From the NCBI RefSeq assembly GCF_022919155.1, contig NZ_CP095045.1:3348001-3412000 (forward strand): a DNA stretch of 64,000 bases, read 5' to 3'. The position numbers and the translations under genes are program-made. How positions within the stretch are numbered: the first letter of the stretch is position 1; each line of letters begins with the position of its first letter. The notes under the pieces were generated by a model. It did no database searches and was not told where the DNA came from. It saw nothing but the letters and a program-made list of their open reading frames with translations. This document shows positions 1-7,527 of the stretch, in pieces. This DNA comes from Leucobacter allii. GTDB lineage: Bacteria; Actinomycetota; Actinomycetes; Actinomycetales; Microbacteriaceae.

Positions 1-98
1 ACGAGCGTCGCGAGCAGCGGCCCCTCCGCGTCGCTGCCGAGTTCGAGGTCGGTGCACGCGAATCCCGGACCGAGGAGGTCATCGCGCCAGCGGGTCAT
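1..98 (-). CDS. alpha/beta hydrolase-like protein, N-terminal fragment
   Basis: An open frame begins with ATG at 98 and runs off the left edge of the window, giving 32 residues that start MTRWRDDLLGPGF and end LLATLV. The pattern of a short leader followed by a loop such as LGSDAEGPLLATLV resembles the first strands of actinobacterial alpha/beta hydrolases. This is judged from the look of the peptide only, because the catalytic region is not in the window. It lies about 60 bases after the stop of the DUF4097-like gene on the same strand, so it could be co-transcribed with it. Confidence 0.45.
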   Translation of the reverse strand, partial: MTRWRDDLLGPGFACTDLELGSDAEGPLLATL

Positions 99-157
99 GG
101 CCCCAGTCTACGTCCGGGCGGCGGGGCGCGGCGGGGGCGGCCCGCCCGGCCCGCCCG

Positions 158-1144
158 TCAACGCAGCAGGACCTCGGCGGCGCGGGCGCGCACGACGACC
201 TCGTGCGCGGAATCGTCCGCCGAGGCGAGGCGGTTGTCGACCTCGCCGAGCTCCCCGCGCACGTCCACGCGGTACTCGGCCTCGGGGAGCTGCAGCTCGG
301 CGCTGCCCATGCTCGCGTCCAGACGGACCGCGTCGGGTGCGGTTCCGGTGAGCCGGGTGCGCGCCTCCCCGGCGCTGAGATCGATCTCCGCGGTCGCGAC
401 GTCGGCGAGCTCGAGGCGCGACTCCCCCGCCTGCACGTCGAGCTCGAGCGCGCGAGCCGAGCCGCTCATCTCGACCTCCCCGCCCGTGATCTCGAGGCCG
501 AGCCGGTCGAAGTCGCCCGCGCCCCGCAGGGTGCCCGCGGCGACGTCCGCCTCCACGCTCAGCTTCCCGGACTCGGCGAGGCGCTGGGGCAGTGTGAGGG
601 TGACGCGGTCGAGGTGATCGTTCGAAGCGCAGTCGATGAGGCAGGCCGCCGCGAAACCGGTGTCGGGCGCCTCCACGGAGAGGGTGCCCTCCTCGGTCTC
701 CCAGTTCCAGGAGCCCGCGCGGGGACCCGCGACGCGGAGCTCGGCCTCATCCGTCTCGGCGAACGCGATCGTGAACTCCGCGGCGGAGATGTCGAGCTCG
801 AGCTCCGCGACGTCGCTCGCATCGAGGAACTCGTGCTGCTCCGTGCCGTCGGCGGCGCCCCCGGAGGAGACCGTCGCCCCGTCGGTGAACTCCTCGAGGA
901 CGACGCCCGGCCCGGGGGCGAACGCGCCCGCGGCGGTCTGCGCGCCGATGGTGAGCAGCGCGACCCCGCCCACGACGGCGGTGGCGATGAGGGTCGCTCG
1001 CGCGGCGGTGCTCGGGGCCGCGGCGCCGGGCGTGCCGGCACTCGGGGCGCCGACGCGCGGGGCGGCCGCGTGCGGGCCGGGCGTCTGCGTCGGGTCGGGC
1101 GCGGCGCGGTCCTCCGGGGTGCCGGTGCGGTCGTCGTGAGTCAT
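158..1144 (-). CDS. toast-rack (DUF4097/LiaF-like) membrane-anchored protein
   Basis: The protein has 328 residues. A Pro/Ala/Thr-rich cytoplasmic leader of about 47 residues comes first, then one hydrophobic segment (about 49-72, TLIATAVVGGVALLTIG), then an external domain rich in short repeating beta strands: stretches such as LELDISAAEFTIAFAETDEAEL, split here as LELDISAAEF and TIAFAETDEAEL, recur as L-x-V-x-x-G-x-x-x-L/M patterns up to the C-terminus. This is the layout of the DUF4097 / DUF2154 'toast-rack' beta-solenoid fold. The gene starts with ATGA overlapping the stop of the response-regulator gene, so it is translated as the third gene of a kinase-regulator-toastrack operon. Family knowledge: LiaF-type toast-rack proteins modulate LiaRS-like envelope-stress systems. 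A modulator role here is inferred from this context. Confidence 0.72.
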   Translation of the reverse strand: MTHDDRTGTPEDRAAPDPTQTPGPHAAAPRVGAPSAGTPGAAAPSTAARATLIATAVVGGVALLTIGAQTAAGAFAPGPGVVLEEFTDGATVSSGGAADGTEQHEFLDASDVAELELDISAAEFTIAFAETDEAELRVAGPRAGSWNWETEEGTLSVEAPDTGFAAACLIDCASNDHLDRVTLTLPQRLAESGKLSVEADVAAGTLRGAGDFDRLGLEITGGEVEMSGSARALELDVQAGESRLELADVATAEIDLSAGEARTRLTGTAPDAVRLDASMGSAELQLPEAEYRVDVRGELGEVDNRLASADDSAHEVVVRARAAEVLLR

Positions 1145-1860
1145 GGTCGCTGTCCCGTCTGTGCGATGGTCGTGGCGGCGCCGTTCGGGGCGCCGGATGG
1201 CGCGGGGTGCACGCCGGTGCTGGTGAGGTGGGCGATCGCCGCGAGCACGCGGCGGTTGCCTCCGCCGTCGGCATCGAGGCCGAGTTTCTGGAAGATCGCG
1301 GTGATGTGCTTCTCGACGCTCGCCTCCGAGAGGAAGAGCAGCCCCGCGATGGCCTGATTGGAGCGGCCTTCGGCGAGGGCCGCGAGCACCGTCCGCTCGC
1401 GGTCCGTGAGCGCCGCCATGCGATCGTCTCGTCCCCGTCGGGCGAGGAGCTGGGAGACGACCTCGGGGTCGAGGACGGTCGCGCCGTCCGCGATGCGCCG
1501 CACGGAGTCGAGGAAGTCCCCGACGTCGGCGACCCGGTCCTTCAGCAGGTAGCCGAAGGCGCCGCCCTGCCCCGCGATGAGCTCGCTCGCGTAGCGCTCC
1601 TCGACGTACTGGGAGAGCACGAGCACCGGCAGCCCGGGCCTCGCCCGGCGCAGCTCGATCGCCGCGCGGATGCCCTCATCGGTATACGTGGGCGGCAGCC
1701 GGACGTCGAGGATGCACAGCTCGGGATCGGTGTGCTCGACGGTCGCCGACAGCTCGTCCGCGTCCGGCAGCGCCGCGACGACCTCGAGCCCGCCGTGCTC
1801 GAGCAGGCGCACGAGCCCCTCACGCAGCAGCACGGAATCCTCGCAGATCAGGATGCGCAT
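1141..1860 (-). CDS. NarL/LuxR-type response regulator
   Basis: 239 residues. The receiver domain is residues 1-120: acidic pair in ICED near the N-terminus, phospho-acceptor Asp52 in ILDVRLPP, Ser in VLSQYVEE and the conserved Lys in YLLKDR. The LuxR-type helix-turn-helix is at about 145-205 (LTDRERTVLAALAEGRSNQAIA then EKHITAIFQKLGL). It should bind DNA when phosphorylated by the kinase encoded just upstream, whose last 13 bases overlap this start. Its stop overlaps the start of the toast-rack gene by 4 bases. ATG at 1860 is chosen because it opens directly on the canonical MRILICEDS receiver strand; earlier frame positions lie inside the kinase gene. Targets are unknown; autoregulation of the operon is likely but not visible. 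Confidence 0.92.
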   Translation of the reverse strand: MRILICEDSVLLREGLVRLLEHGGLEVVAALPDADELSATVEHTDPELCILDVRLPPTYTDEGIRAAIELRRARPGLPVLVLSQYVEERYASELIAGQGGAFGYLLKDRVADVGDFLDSVRRIADGATVLDPEVVSQLLARRGRDDRMAALTDRERTVLAALAEGRSNQAIAGLLFLSEASVEKHITAIFQKLGLDADGGGNRRVLAAIAHLTSTGVHPAPSGAPNGAATTIAQTGQRP

Positions 1861-3350
1861 GGCACGCTCACCTCCAACGACGTCGGCCCGCCGATCGGGC
1901 TGTCCAGACGGCTCGTCCCGCCGGCGGCGAGCACGCGGTTGCGCACGCCGTCGAGTCCGCCCCCAGGCACGATCCTGGCCCCGCCGATCCCGTTGTCCTC
2001 GACGCGCGCCCAGAGCCGGCGCCCGCCCGTCTCGTCGGTCTCCCGCAGGCGCACGACGACGCGCGCCTCGCTCGCGCGGGAGTGCTTCGCGGCGTTCGTC
2101 AGGGTCTCCGCGATGGCGAAGTAGACGGCCGCCTCCGCGTCCCGCCCGCAGCGCTCGGCCTGACGGACGTCGAGCTGCACGGGGATGTGGGAGCGGGCCG
2201 CGAGCGCGGAGAGCGCGGCGTCGAGGCCGCGATCGTCGAGCACCGAGGCGTAGATGCCGCGGGCGAGCTGGCGCAGTTCGGTGATGGCGGCCTTCGTGGA
2301 GGTGTGCGCCTCGGCGATGAGCGCCTTCGCGGCCTCGGGGTCGGTGTCGATCTTCTCCTGGGCGAGTCCGAGGGTCATGCCCACGGAGACCAGCCGCGGC
2401 TGGACGCCGTCGTGCAGATCTCGTTCGATGCGGGTGCGTTCGACGTCGGCCGCGCGCACCGCGCCCTCGCGCTGCTCGGCCGTGCTGCGCACCTGGGCGA
2501 CGAGCTGCTCCTCGGTAGCCGCGGATCCGAGCATCGCGAGCGCGATGATCCGGTGGAGCAGCGCGATGCCGACGACCCCGGCCGCGCAGACGATGGCGCC
2601 GAGGAGTCCGGGCTGCCACCAGACGACGCCGCCCTGCAGCGTCGAGACGGTGCCGCTGACGACGCCCTGCACGAGGCCGAGCATGATCGCGCCGAGCACC
2701 GTCGCGATCCCGAAGTGCGCGATCGCGCGCCACATCCGTCCGTCGACCGACTGTCGGGCGAGCGCGACGAGCCAGCCCTTGAACCCGGCGCTCTCCGCGC
2801 GCCTCCAGCGCAGGGCCGCGGTCCGCACCCCGTAGAGGCCCGAGACGCGGGCCGTCTCGAACCAGCCGATCCCGAAGAGCGCGTAGACCAGGGCGACGAG
2901 GAACACGAGCCCGATGCCCACGATGAGCAGCCCCACGCCCGCGCCGAAGAGCGGCAGGAGCCCCGCGAGGATCATCAGGCCGACGATGCCGAGCGCCGCG
3001 AGGTGCAGGATCGTCAGCGCGATGCGGTACGGCGGACGGGCGGAGTGCGCGGAAGCCACGGAGGCCGCGGCGTCGCGAGCGGCGCCGGATCCGGTCGGCG
3101 CGGCAGGGGTCCGCGTCGCGGAACCGTTCTGGGCTGCGACCAGCCCCGGATCGGGGGCCGGGACGTCACCTCCGGTCGGGGTGTGGTCGCCGGCCGGGAT
3201 CCGGCCGGCGACCGGGCTCGGGGGACCGCCCGGTGCGGCGGGCGCCTGGCCCGCGGCAGGGGTGCCCGGTGCGGCCGGGCTCGGGTGCTGCGCCGCCTGC
3301 GGGGCGTCCGGTCTCGGAGCCGGGCTCGGGGGATCGCTCGTGATCGTCAT
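1848..3350 (-). CDS. DesK/NarX-family sensor histidine kinase
   Basis: 500 residues. A Pro/Ala/Gly-rich, probably disordered cytoplasmic leader covers residues 1-105. Two to three hydrophobic segments at 108-165 and two more at about 212-275 flank a short region that resembles the Pfam 'putative sensor' domain. The HisKA_3 dimerisation box has the phospho-acceptor His313 in ERDLHDGVQPRL. The HATPase_c domain follows, with the N-box (ETLTNAAKHSRA), DNGIGGA and the GGGLDGVRNRV lid. These features are typical of kinases paired with NarL-type regulators. The 3' end overlaps the regulator gene, so the pair is translationally coupled. With few external residues, it probably senses membrane or envelope state; this is inferred. 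The 105-residue leader is longer than in most family members. Confidence 0.92.
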   Translation of the reverse strand: MTITSDPPSPAPRPDAPQAAQHPSPAAPGTPAAGQAPAAPGGPPSPVAGRIPAGDHTPTGGDVPAPDPGLVAAQNGSATRTPAAPTGSGAARDAAASVASAHSARPPYRIALTILHLAALGIVGLMILAGLLPLFGAGVGLLIVGIGLVFLVALVYALFGIGWFETARVSGLYGVRTAALRWRRAESAGFKGWLVALARQSVDGRMWRAIAHFGIATVLGAIMLGLVQGVVSGTVSTLQGGVVWWQPGLLGAIVCAAGVVGIALLHRIIALAMLGSAATEEQLVAQVRSTAEQREGAVRAADVERTRIERDLHDGVQPRLVSVGMTLGLAQEKIDTDPEAAKALIAEAHTSTKAAITELRQLARGIYASVLDDRGLDAALSALAARSHIPVQLDVRQAERCGRDAEAAVYFAIAETLTNAAKHSRASEARVVVRLRETDETGGRRLWARVEDNGIGGARIVPGGGLDGVRNRVLAAGGTSRLDSPIGGPTSLEVSVPCAS

Positions 3351-3405
3351 GCCTCTACGCTAGGTCGTGCCTCCCCCGGGCCGACACCCTGCCCGCCGGA
3401 GCGTC

Positions 3406-3427
3406 GGCTTCGGGTTTTCCCGAAGCC
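3406..3427. terminator. short hairpin between MarR-like gene and kinase gene
   Basis: A perfect 9-bp inverted repeat (GGCTTCGGG / CCCGAAGCC) is separated by a TTTT loop. It sits in the 169-base gap downstream of the MarR-like gene's stop and upstream of the kinase start. No U-tract follows on either strand, so terminator activity is plausible but unproven. Confidence 0.4.
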
Positions 3428-3519
3428 TCCTCGGCGGCCCGGCTCGCACGGCGGCCGACGGCGGCCGCGCCGGCGGTGCCGTCACCGCGCACGGCGAGGC
3501 GGCGTCGGCGCCGGCCTCG

Positions 3520-4479
3520 TCAGCCCTCTCGGCCGTTCGCGAAGCCGGCGCGGAAGCCGCGCTCGTACGCGGCCATCGCCGCGCGCCGGCGATCCGAGCC
3601 GCGGTGGCCCTCCGCGCGGTCGCGCCCGCCGCGTCCGGATCCGCCGCGCTGCCCTGGCGCGCCGCGGTCGTGTTCCACGTGGAACACTCCCTCCGGATCG
3701 TGCCACGAACGCGCGTCGTCCCAGCCGGCACGGGAGCGGCCACGCAGCTCGCGGGCTTCCCGGGGGTGCTCGCGAGAATCGCAGCGATGCTCGCGAGACG
3801 CCCAGCTGTGTCCGCGGGAGTCCCAGCGGTGCCCGCGCGGATCTCCGTCCGCGCCGCGGCGAGGCTCGTCGTGGAAACGATGCGCGTCTTCGAAACAACG
3901 TGCGTCCTCGAAACGATGTCCGTCGTGGGGCGGGTGACCTCCGTGCCAGCGACGCCCGTCGACCGATCCCGCGCCGGATCGACGCGCACCCCGCCCGGTC
4001 CGACGCCGGGGCAGCGGAGTCTCCGCGTCCCAGCCGAGCGCGATCGCGATGCGCTCCAGCGACGCGAGGGTCGTCGCGAGATCGTCGGGGGCGACGGCGT
4101 CGGAGACCGTGGCGCGGATGTTCTCGACGCGCGCCGTGAGCTCGGCGAACGCCGCGCGGCCGGCCTCGGTGAGGCGCCACTCCCCCGAGTCGTGTGCGAT
4201 CCAGCCGCGCGCCTCCAGCGCGCGCCGGCTGGTGCGCCCGCGCCCGGAGGACCGCGGCCGCGGATCGCGTCCACCGGGAGCGGTGCCGCCGATCCGGTTG
4301 AGTTCGCGCCAATCACGGCGGGAAATGCCGACGTCGACGAAGGTGCGGGCGAACTCGGCATCGAGCAGTCGATCGACGGCTCGGATCCAGTAGCCGAGCG
4401 GTCGCTCGGAGCCGCCGGGTTCCCGCGCGGCCGGTACGGACTCCTCGCCCGCGGGTGAAGGGGTGGTGTGCGACGTCAT
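3520..4479 (-). CDS. MarR-like winged-helix regulator with long charged tail
   Basis: 319 residues. Residues 25-150 form a winged-helix unit of the kind annotated as MarR-family in Microbacteriaceae: LGYWIRAVDRLLDAEF, then GISRRDWRELNRIGG, then ALEARGWI and a WRLTEAGRAAF wing. Residues 151-319 are a low-complexity Arg/Asp/His/Gly tail built from degenerate 6- and 7-residue repeats (RFEDAR, CFEDAH, RFHDEP; then DSRGHSW, ASREHRC, DSREHPR). The tail closes on a short AYERGFRAGFANGR motif that looks like a conserved C-terminal helix. The gene is divergent from a second MarR gene with an 85-base gap full of palindromic TGCATGTA-type elements, so one or both proteins probably regulate both genes. 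The tail also encodes a palindromic parS-like DNA site. The ligand is unknown. Confidence 0.75.
   Translation of the reverse strand: MTSHTTPSPAGEESVPAAREPGGSERPLGYWIRAVDRLLDAEFARTFVDVGISRRDWRELNRIGGTAPGGRDPRPRSSGRGRTSRRALEARGWIAHDSGEWRLTEAGRAAFAELTARVENIRATVSDAVAPDDLATTLASLERIAIALGWDAETPLPRRRTGRGARRSGAGSVDGRRWHGGHPPHDGHRFEDARCFEDAHRFHDEPRRGADGDPRGHRWDSRGHSWASREHRCDSREHPREARELRGRSRAGWDDARSWHDPEGVFHVEHDRGAPGQRGGSGRGGRDRAEGHRGSDRRRAAMAAYERGFRAGFANGREG
3672..3685. promoter_or_regulatory. parS-like palindrome (variant)
   Basis: GTTCCACGTGGAAC is a perfect 14-bp palindrome differing from the consensus parS GTTTCACGTGAAAC at two symmetric positions. It lies inside the MarR-like gene, where it encodes the FHVEH stretch (residues 266-270), about 11 kb left of the next parS variant. 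ParB binding is possible but less certain than for the perfect sites. Confidence 0.4.
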
Positions 4480-4564
4480 GTTCGCTCCTTACTTGTCATG
4501 ATGCATGTATATGTAGTGTGACATGCAATGACTTTGCATGTCAAGGTGCATGTAAAGTGGAGGC
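4480..4564. promoter_or_regulatory. divergent MarR-gene control region with palindromic operator
   Basis: The 85-base gap between the two divergent regulator genes is A+T-rich for this genome. A perfect 10-bp inverted repeat TGACATGCAA / TTGCATGTCA (4519-4528 and 4534-4543) surrounds a 5-base spacer. Two further TGCATGTA copies flank it (4502-4509 and 4547-4554), the second only a few bases before the plus-strand start at 4565. This symmetric array is the expected form of a MarR-family operator controlling both genes. Confidence 0.7.
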
Positions 4565-5257
4565 ATGACTCCCGAGGACCTCGACCCCGCGGACGCCATC
4601 GCCGACGCGCTCTCCCGACTCCGCGGCGCGCGCGGTGCGCACCCCCGCGGGGGGTACCGGGACGCTCGCGAGGCCCGCGAAGCGGACGGCGCCTCGCACG
4701 GCGCCGCGCACTTCGGCGGACGCGGCGGACATGGCCCGCTCGGCGACGACGTCCACAACGGCGGCGGCCACGGCGGCGGCCCCGATCGACGGCGACGCGG
4801 ACCGTTCGGCCAGGGGGCGTTCCCCCCGGGCGTCATGCGCGGCGGTCCGTTCGACGACCGCTTCGGCGCACGACCGGGCGGAGGCTGGGGCGGCCACGCC
4901 GACCGGGGCGGACCCCCCGCGATCTTCCGCATGCTCGAGGCGCTCGCCTCGGCCCCCGAACCCCTGAACGTCAGCGCGATCGGCGAGGCGATCGGCGTCG
5001 ACCAGCCGCGCGCCTCCCGCCTCGTGAAGCAGGGCGTCTCCCGCGATCTCGTGCGGCGGGAGGTCGATCCCGAGGACGCGAGACGGAGCCGCGTCGTGCT
5101 CACGGACGCGGGGCGCCGCGTCGCCTCCGGACTGCGCGGCCGCAGGCGGAAGTCCCTTGCGACGGCCCTCGAGCACCTCGGCGCCGACGAGCGCCGCGAG
5201 CTGGCGCGGCTGCTGCAGAAGCTCGCCGCGCACTGGCCGGAGGACCGGCAGCGCTGA
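4565..5257 (+). CDS. MarR-family regulator with His/Gly-rich N-terminal extension
   Basis: 230 residues. Residues 1-115 are a Gly/Arg/Asp/His-rich extension with seven histidines between 26 and 111 (for example GGRGGHGPLGDDVHNGGGHG), probably disordered. Residues 117-225 form the MarR winged helix: FRMLEALASAPEPLNVSAIG, then GVDQPRASRLVKQG as recognition helix, then the wing VDPEDARRSRVVLTDAGRR and a long C-terminal dimerisation helix. The ATG at 4565 starts 10 bases after the last TGCATGTA repeat, so the operator overlaps the translation start region. A metal- or nucleic-acid-binding role for the His/Gly extension is only a guess. The divergent neighbour also carries a disordered appendage, which is unusual for a pair. 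Confidence 0.82.
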   Translation: MTPEDLDPADAIADALSRLRGARGAHPRGGYRDAREAREADGASHGAAHFGGRGGHGPLGDDVHNGGGHGGGPDRRRRGPFGQGAFPPGVMRGGPFDDRFGARPGGGWGGHADRGGPPAIFRMLEALASAPEPLNVSAIGEAIGVDQPRASRLVKQGVSRDLVRREVDPEDARRSRVVLTDAGRRVASGLRGRRRKSLATALEHLGADERRELARLLQKLAAHWPEDRQR

Positions 5258-5297
5258 GGCGCAGGCCGTCCCTCGCTCGGCGCGCACCGCGGTGCGA

Positions 5298-5354
5298 CCG
5301 GGATCCCGCGACACCGCCGGGATCCCGTGCCACCACCGGGATCGCCGCCGCGAC
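5298..5354. repeat. three degenerate 19-bp direct repeats
   Basis: CCGGGATC occurs at 5298, 5317 and 5336 with an exact 19-bp period, each followed by a similar CCG/CAC stretch. The array lies in the 208-base gap after the MarR gene and before the Ig-repeat surface gene. It could be a regulator-binding array for the surface gene or a remnant of repeat expansion. Confidence 0.5.
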
Positions 5355-5452
5355 CACCCGGATACGTCGGGATCGCCGAGTTCCCCCGGCATCGAGCCGA
5401 TGCTTCGGACAGCGGATCCCGAAGATTCACCGGCTGCACGCCAAACTTGGAC

Positions 5453-5458
5453 TATGCT
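5453..5458 (+). promoter_or_regulatory. -10-like box of surface-protein gene (possible leaderless mRNA)
   Basis: TATGCT ends seven bases before the ATG at 5466, and no Shine-Dalgarno-like sequence lies between. This spacing is what a leaderless transcript starting at the A of the ATG would need, a common actinobacterial arrangement. No good -35 element is visible. Confidence 0.35.
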
Positions 5459-5465
5459 CACTTTC

Positions 5466-7214
5466 ATGCGCGGCATCCTCGGCGTCGTCGCCGCCTTCGC
5501 CCTCGTTCTCAGCGGCCTCGTCGTATCCGCCCCGGCTCGCGCGCTGGAGGTCGCGGAGCCCCGGAGCGTGTCGCTCGGCTGCGCGAACTTCGGGTACAGC
5601 TAGGGCACGTGGACCTTCGATCGGGACAACACCGGTTCCGGCGTCGAAGCCTACCGGGTGCGCGTCGTCGACGACGCCGGCACCGTGCTCTTCGCCACCG
5701 ATTCGGCGCAGCCGCTCAGCACGGTGCCCGGCTTGAGCAGCAGCACCGCCTACAGCGCACTGCCGCAATACAACCCGCTCCGCTTCTCCGTCGTGAGTGC
5801 CTCGGGCAACGGCTTCCCGGAGCAGCTCGTCTGGGAGGCCACCGGATCGTGCTCCGGGCTCCCCGACGCCGATCTCCCACCGAGCGCGACACCCATGACC
5901 TTCGGCGCCGAACTCGGCTCACCGCTCTCCGACACGCTCGCCCGTTTCGTGACGGATCCCGAGGGTGCGGACCTCGACTTCTCCGTGAGCGAGGCGCCGA
6001 CCCTCGGCGCTCTCGAGCTGGCGTCCGACGGGGCCTTCACCTACACGCCGCAGCGGGTCGGCAGCGACTTCGCGATCGTCACCGTGACCGATCCCGGACA
6101 TCATGCGAACGTCATCGACGTTGAGGTGACCTTCGCCACCACCGAATCCAGCACGGTGCAGCTGCGCCCATCGGCGGAGAGCATCGCCTTCGGCGACCCG
6201 CTGAGCCTGCACGCCGAGCTCGTCGCGGAGACCTCGGACGCCGATCTCTCCGGGTCGATCGCCTTCACCGCGGATGGCGTGACGATCGGCACGGCCTCCG
6301 TCGATCCCGCGACCGGAACCGCCGCGCTTCAGGGCGTCGCACTCGCCCTCGGGGCGCACGAACTCGGTGCGCGCTTCACGGGGAACAGCACCACCCGGCA
6401 TTCGGAGGCCGCCCCCGTCACCGTGACGGTCTCGCCGGCCGCGACCGCGACCTCGCTCTCGGTCTCCCCCGATCGGATCACCGTCGGAGAGACGGCGACG
6501 CTCACCGCCGAGGTCTCGGGGACGGCCCCGAGCGGCGAGGTGGAGTTCTTCGACGGCGCCACCTCCCTCGGCACGGCCCCCGTCGCCGCGGGATCGGCCG
6601 CACTCGCGGTCTCCGCGTTCGCCGTCGGGGCGCACGAGCTGACCGCCGTCTACGGCGGCGACGCCGTGCACGCCGCGTCGACCTCCGAGCCCGTGGTGCT
6701 CGGAGTGGAGCGGATCGCCACCGCCACGGAGCTCGCGATCCCCGCCGGCCCCCTCGCTGCCGGCGACCCCGCGCATCTCCGGGCGACGGTGCTGACGGAC
6801 CCGGCGGGGGACGCCGCGAGCGGCGAGGTCGAGTTCTTCGCGGGCGGTGTGCCGCTCGGCACGGCAGAGCTGGCGGACGGCGTCGCGACGCTCGAGGTGA
6901 CGACGCTGGCGGCCGGATCGCACGAGATCACGGCCGCCTACGCCGGAGACGCGACACATGCGTCTTCGACGAGCGCCGTCGCCGTGCTCGAGATCAGCCC
7001 GGCGCCCCGGACGGAACCTCCGGGGCCCGTCGATCCGCCGAAGCAGCAGCCGTCCTCGCCCGCGCCGCAGGCACCGGCGGCCCCCGCGCTCGCGGCGACC
7101 GGCTCGGCGCCGCTCGGATCGGCGGCGGGCGCCGCGATCCTGCTCGCCGCCGCCGGTGCGCTCCTGCTCGGGCGCCGCGGCGCTCGCGCCCGGAGCCGCA
7201 GCGGCGGAGCGTGA
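5466..7214 (+). pseudogene. Ig-like repeat surface protein with LAATG sorting signal, interrupted by in-frame TAG
   Basis: The frame opens at ATG 5466 with a clear signal peptide (MRGILGVVAAFALVLSG, then APARALE) and reads 45 residues to a TAG at 5601-5603 (after CANFGYS). The same frame continues without further stops to 7214. The downstream part has a cadherin/VCBS-like stretch (about LGALELASDGAFTYTP) and three bacterial Ig-like domains of about 90 residues, each with the motif G-x-V-x-F-x-x-G...L-x-x-G-x-H-x-I/L-x-A-x-Y-x-G-D. The C-terminus has LAATG, a hydrophobic helix and an Arg-rich tail, matching LAxTG signals for class E sortases. TGG (Trp) to TAG is a one-base change. The options are a real null allele, stop-codon readthrough or a sequencing error. 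No restart can restore the signal peptide, so the product would not be exported. Confidence 0.75.
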
Positions 7215-7290
7215 CGCTCGGGGCCTCTGAGGGCGTGCGCCGATCTCGCCGCGCGGCCGGGCCGTTCAGGTTGCGCGTCCGTAGGGCGGA

Positions 7291-7527
7291 TCAGCGGCGG
7301 GAGGGGCGGTGGCGCATTCCCATGTACACGCCGCCCTCGGCGAGCTCGTCGAGCATCTGCGTGATGCGTTTGGTCCGGGTCTCGGGTCGCTTCGCCCGAG
7401 CGATCCACGCGAGATAGTCGTTGCGCTGGTAGGCGGGCCGGTCGTCGTAGGCGTCGCGGAGACGCTGTTCGGCCAGGATCTCGGCGATGTCGACGGGCAT
7501 CGGCTGTGCCGCTCGCTGCAGGGTCAT
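7291..7527 (-). CDS. YdeI/OmpD-associated-like small protein
   Basis: 78 residues, starting MTLQRAAQPMPVDIAEIL. The core AYQRNDYLAWIARAKRPETR followed by TKRITQMLDELAEGG is the C-terminal motif of the YdeI/OmpD-associated family (bacteriocin-protection-like), here as a stand-alone short version without the N-terminal domain. ATG at 7527 overlaps the stop of the upstream CGNR gene by 4 bases, so the two are coupled and form a two-gene operon. Function is unknown; the family motif is about basic helices that may bind nucleic acid or membranes. It converges with the surface-protein gene, leaving 76 bases with no obvious terminator. Confidence 0.75.
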   Translation of the reverse strand: MTLQRAAQPMPVDIAEILAEQRLRDAYDDRPAYQRNDYLAWIARAKRPETRTKRITQMLDELAEGGVYMGMRHRPSRR

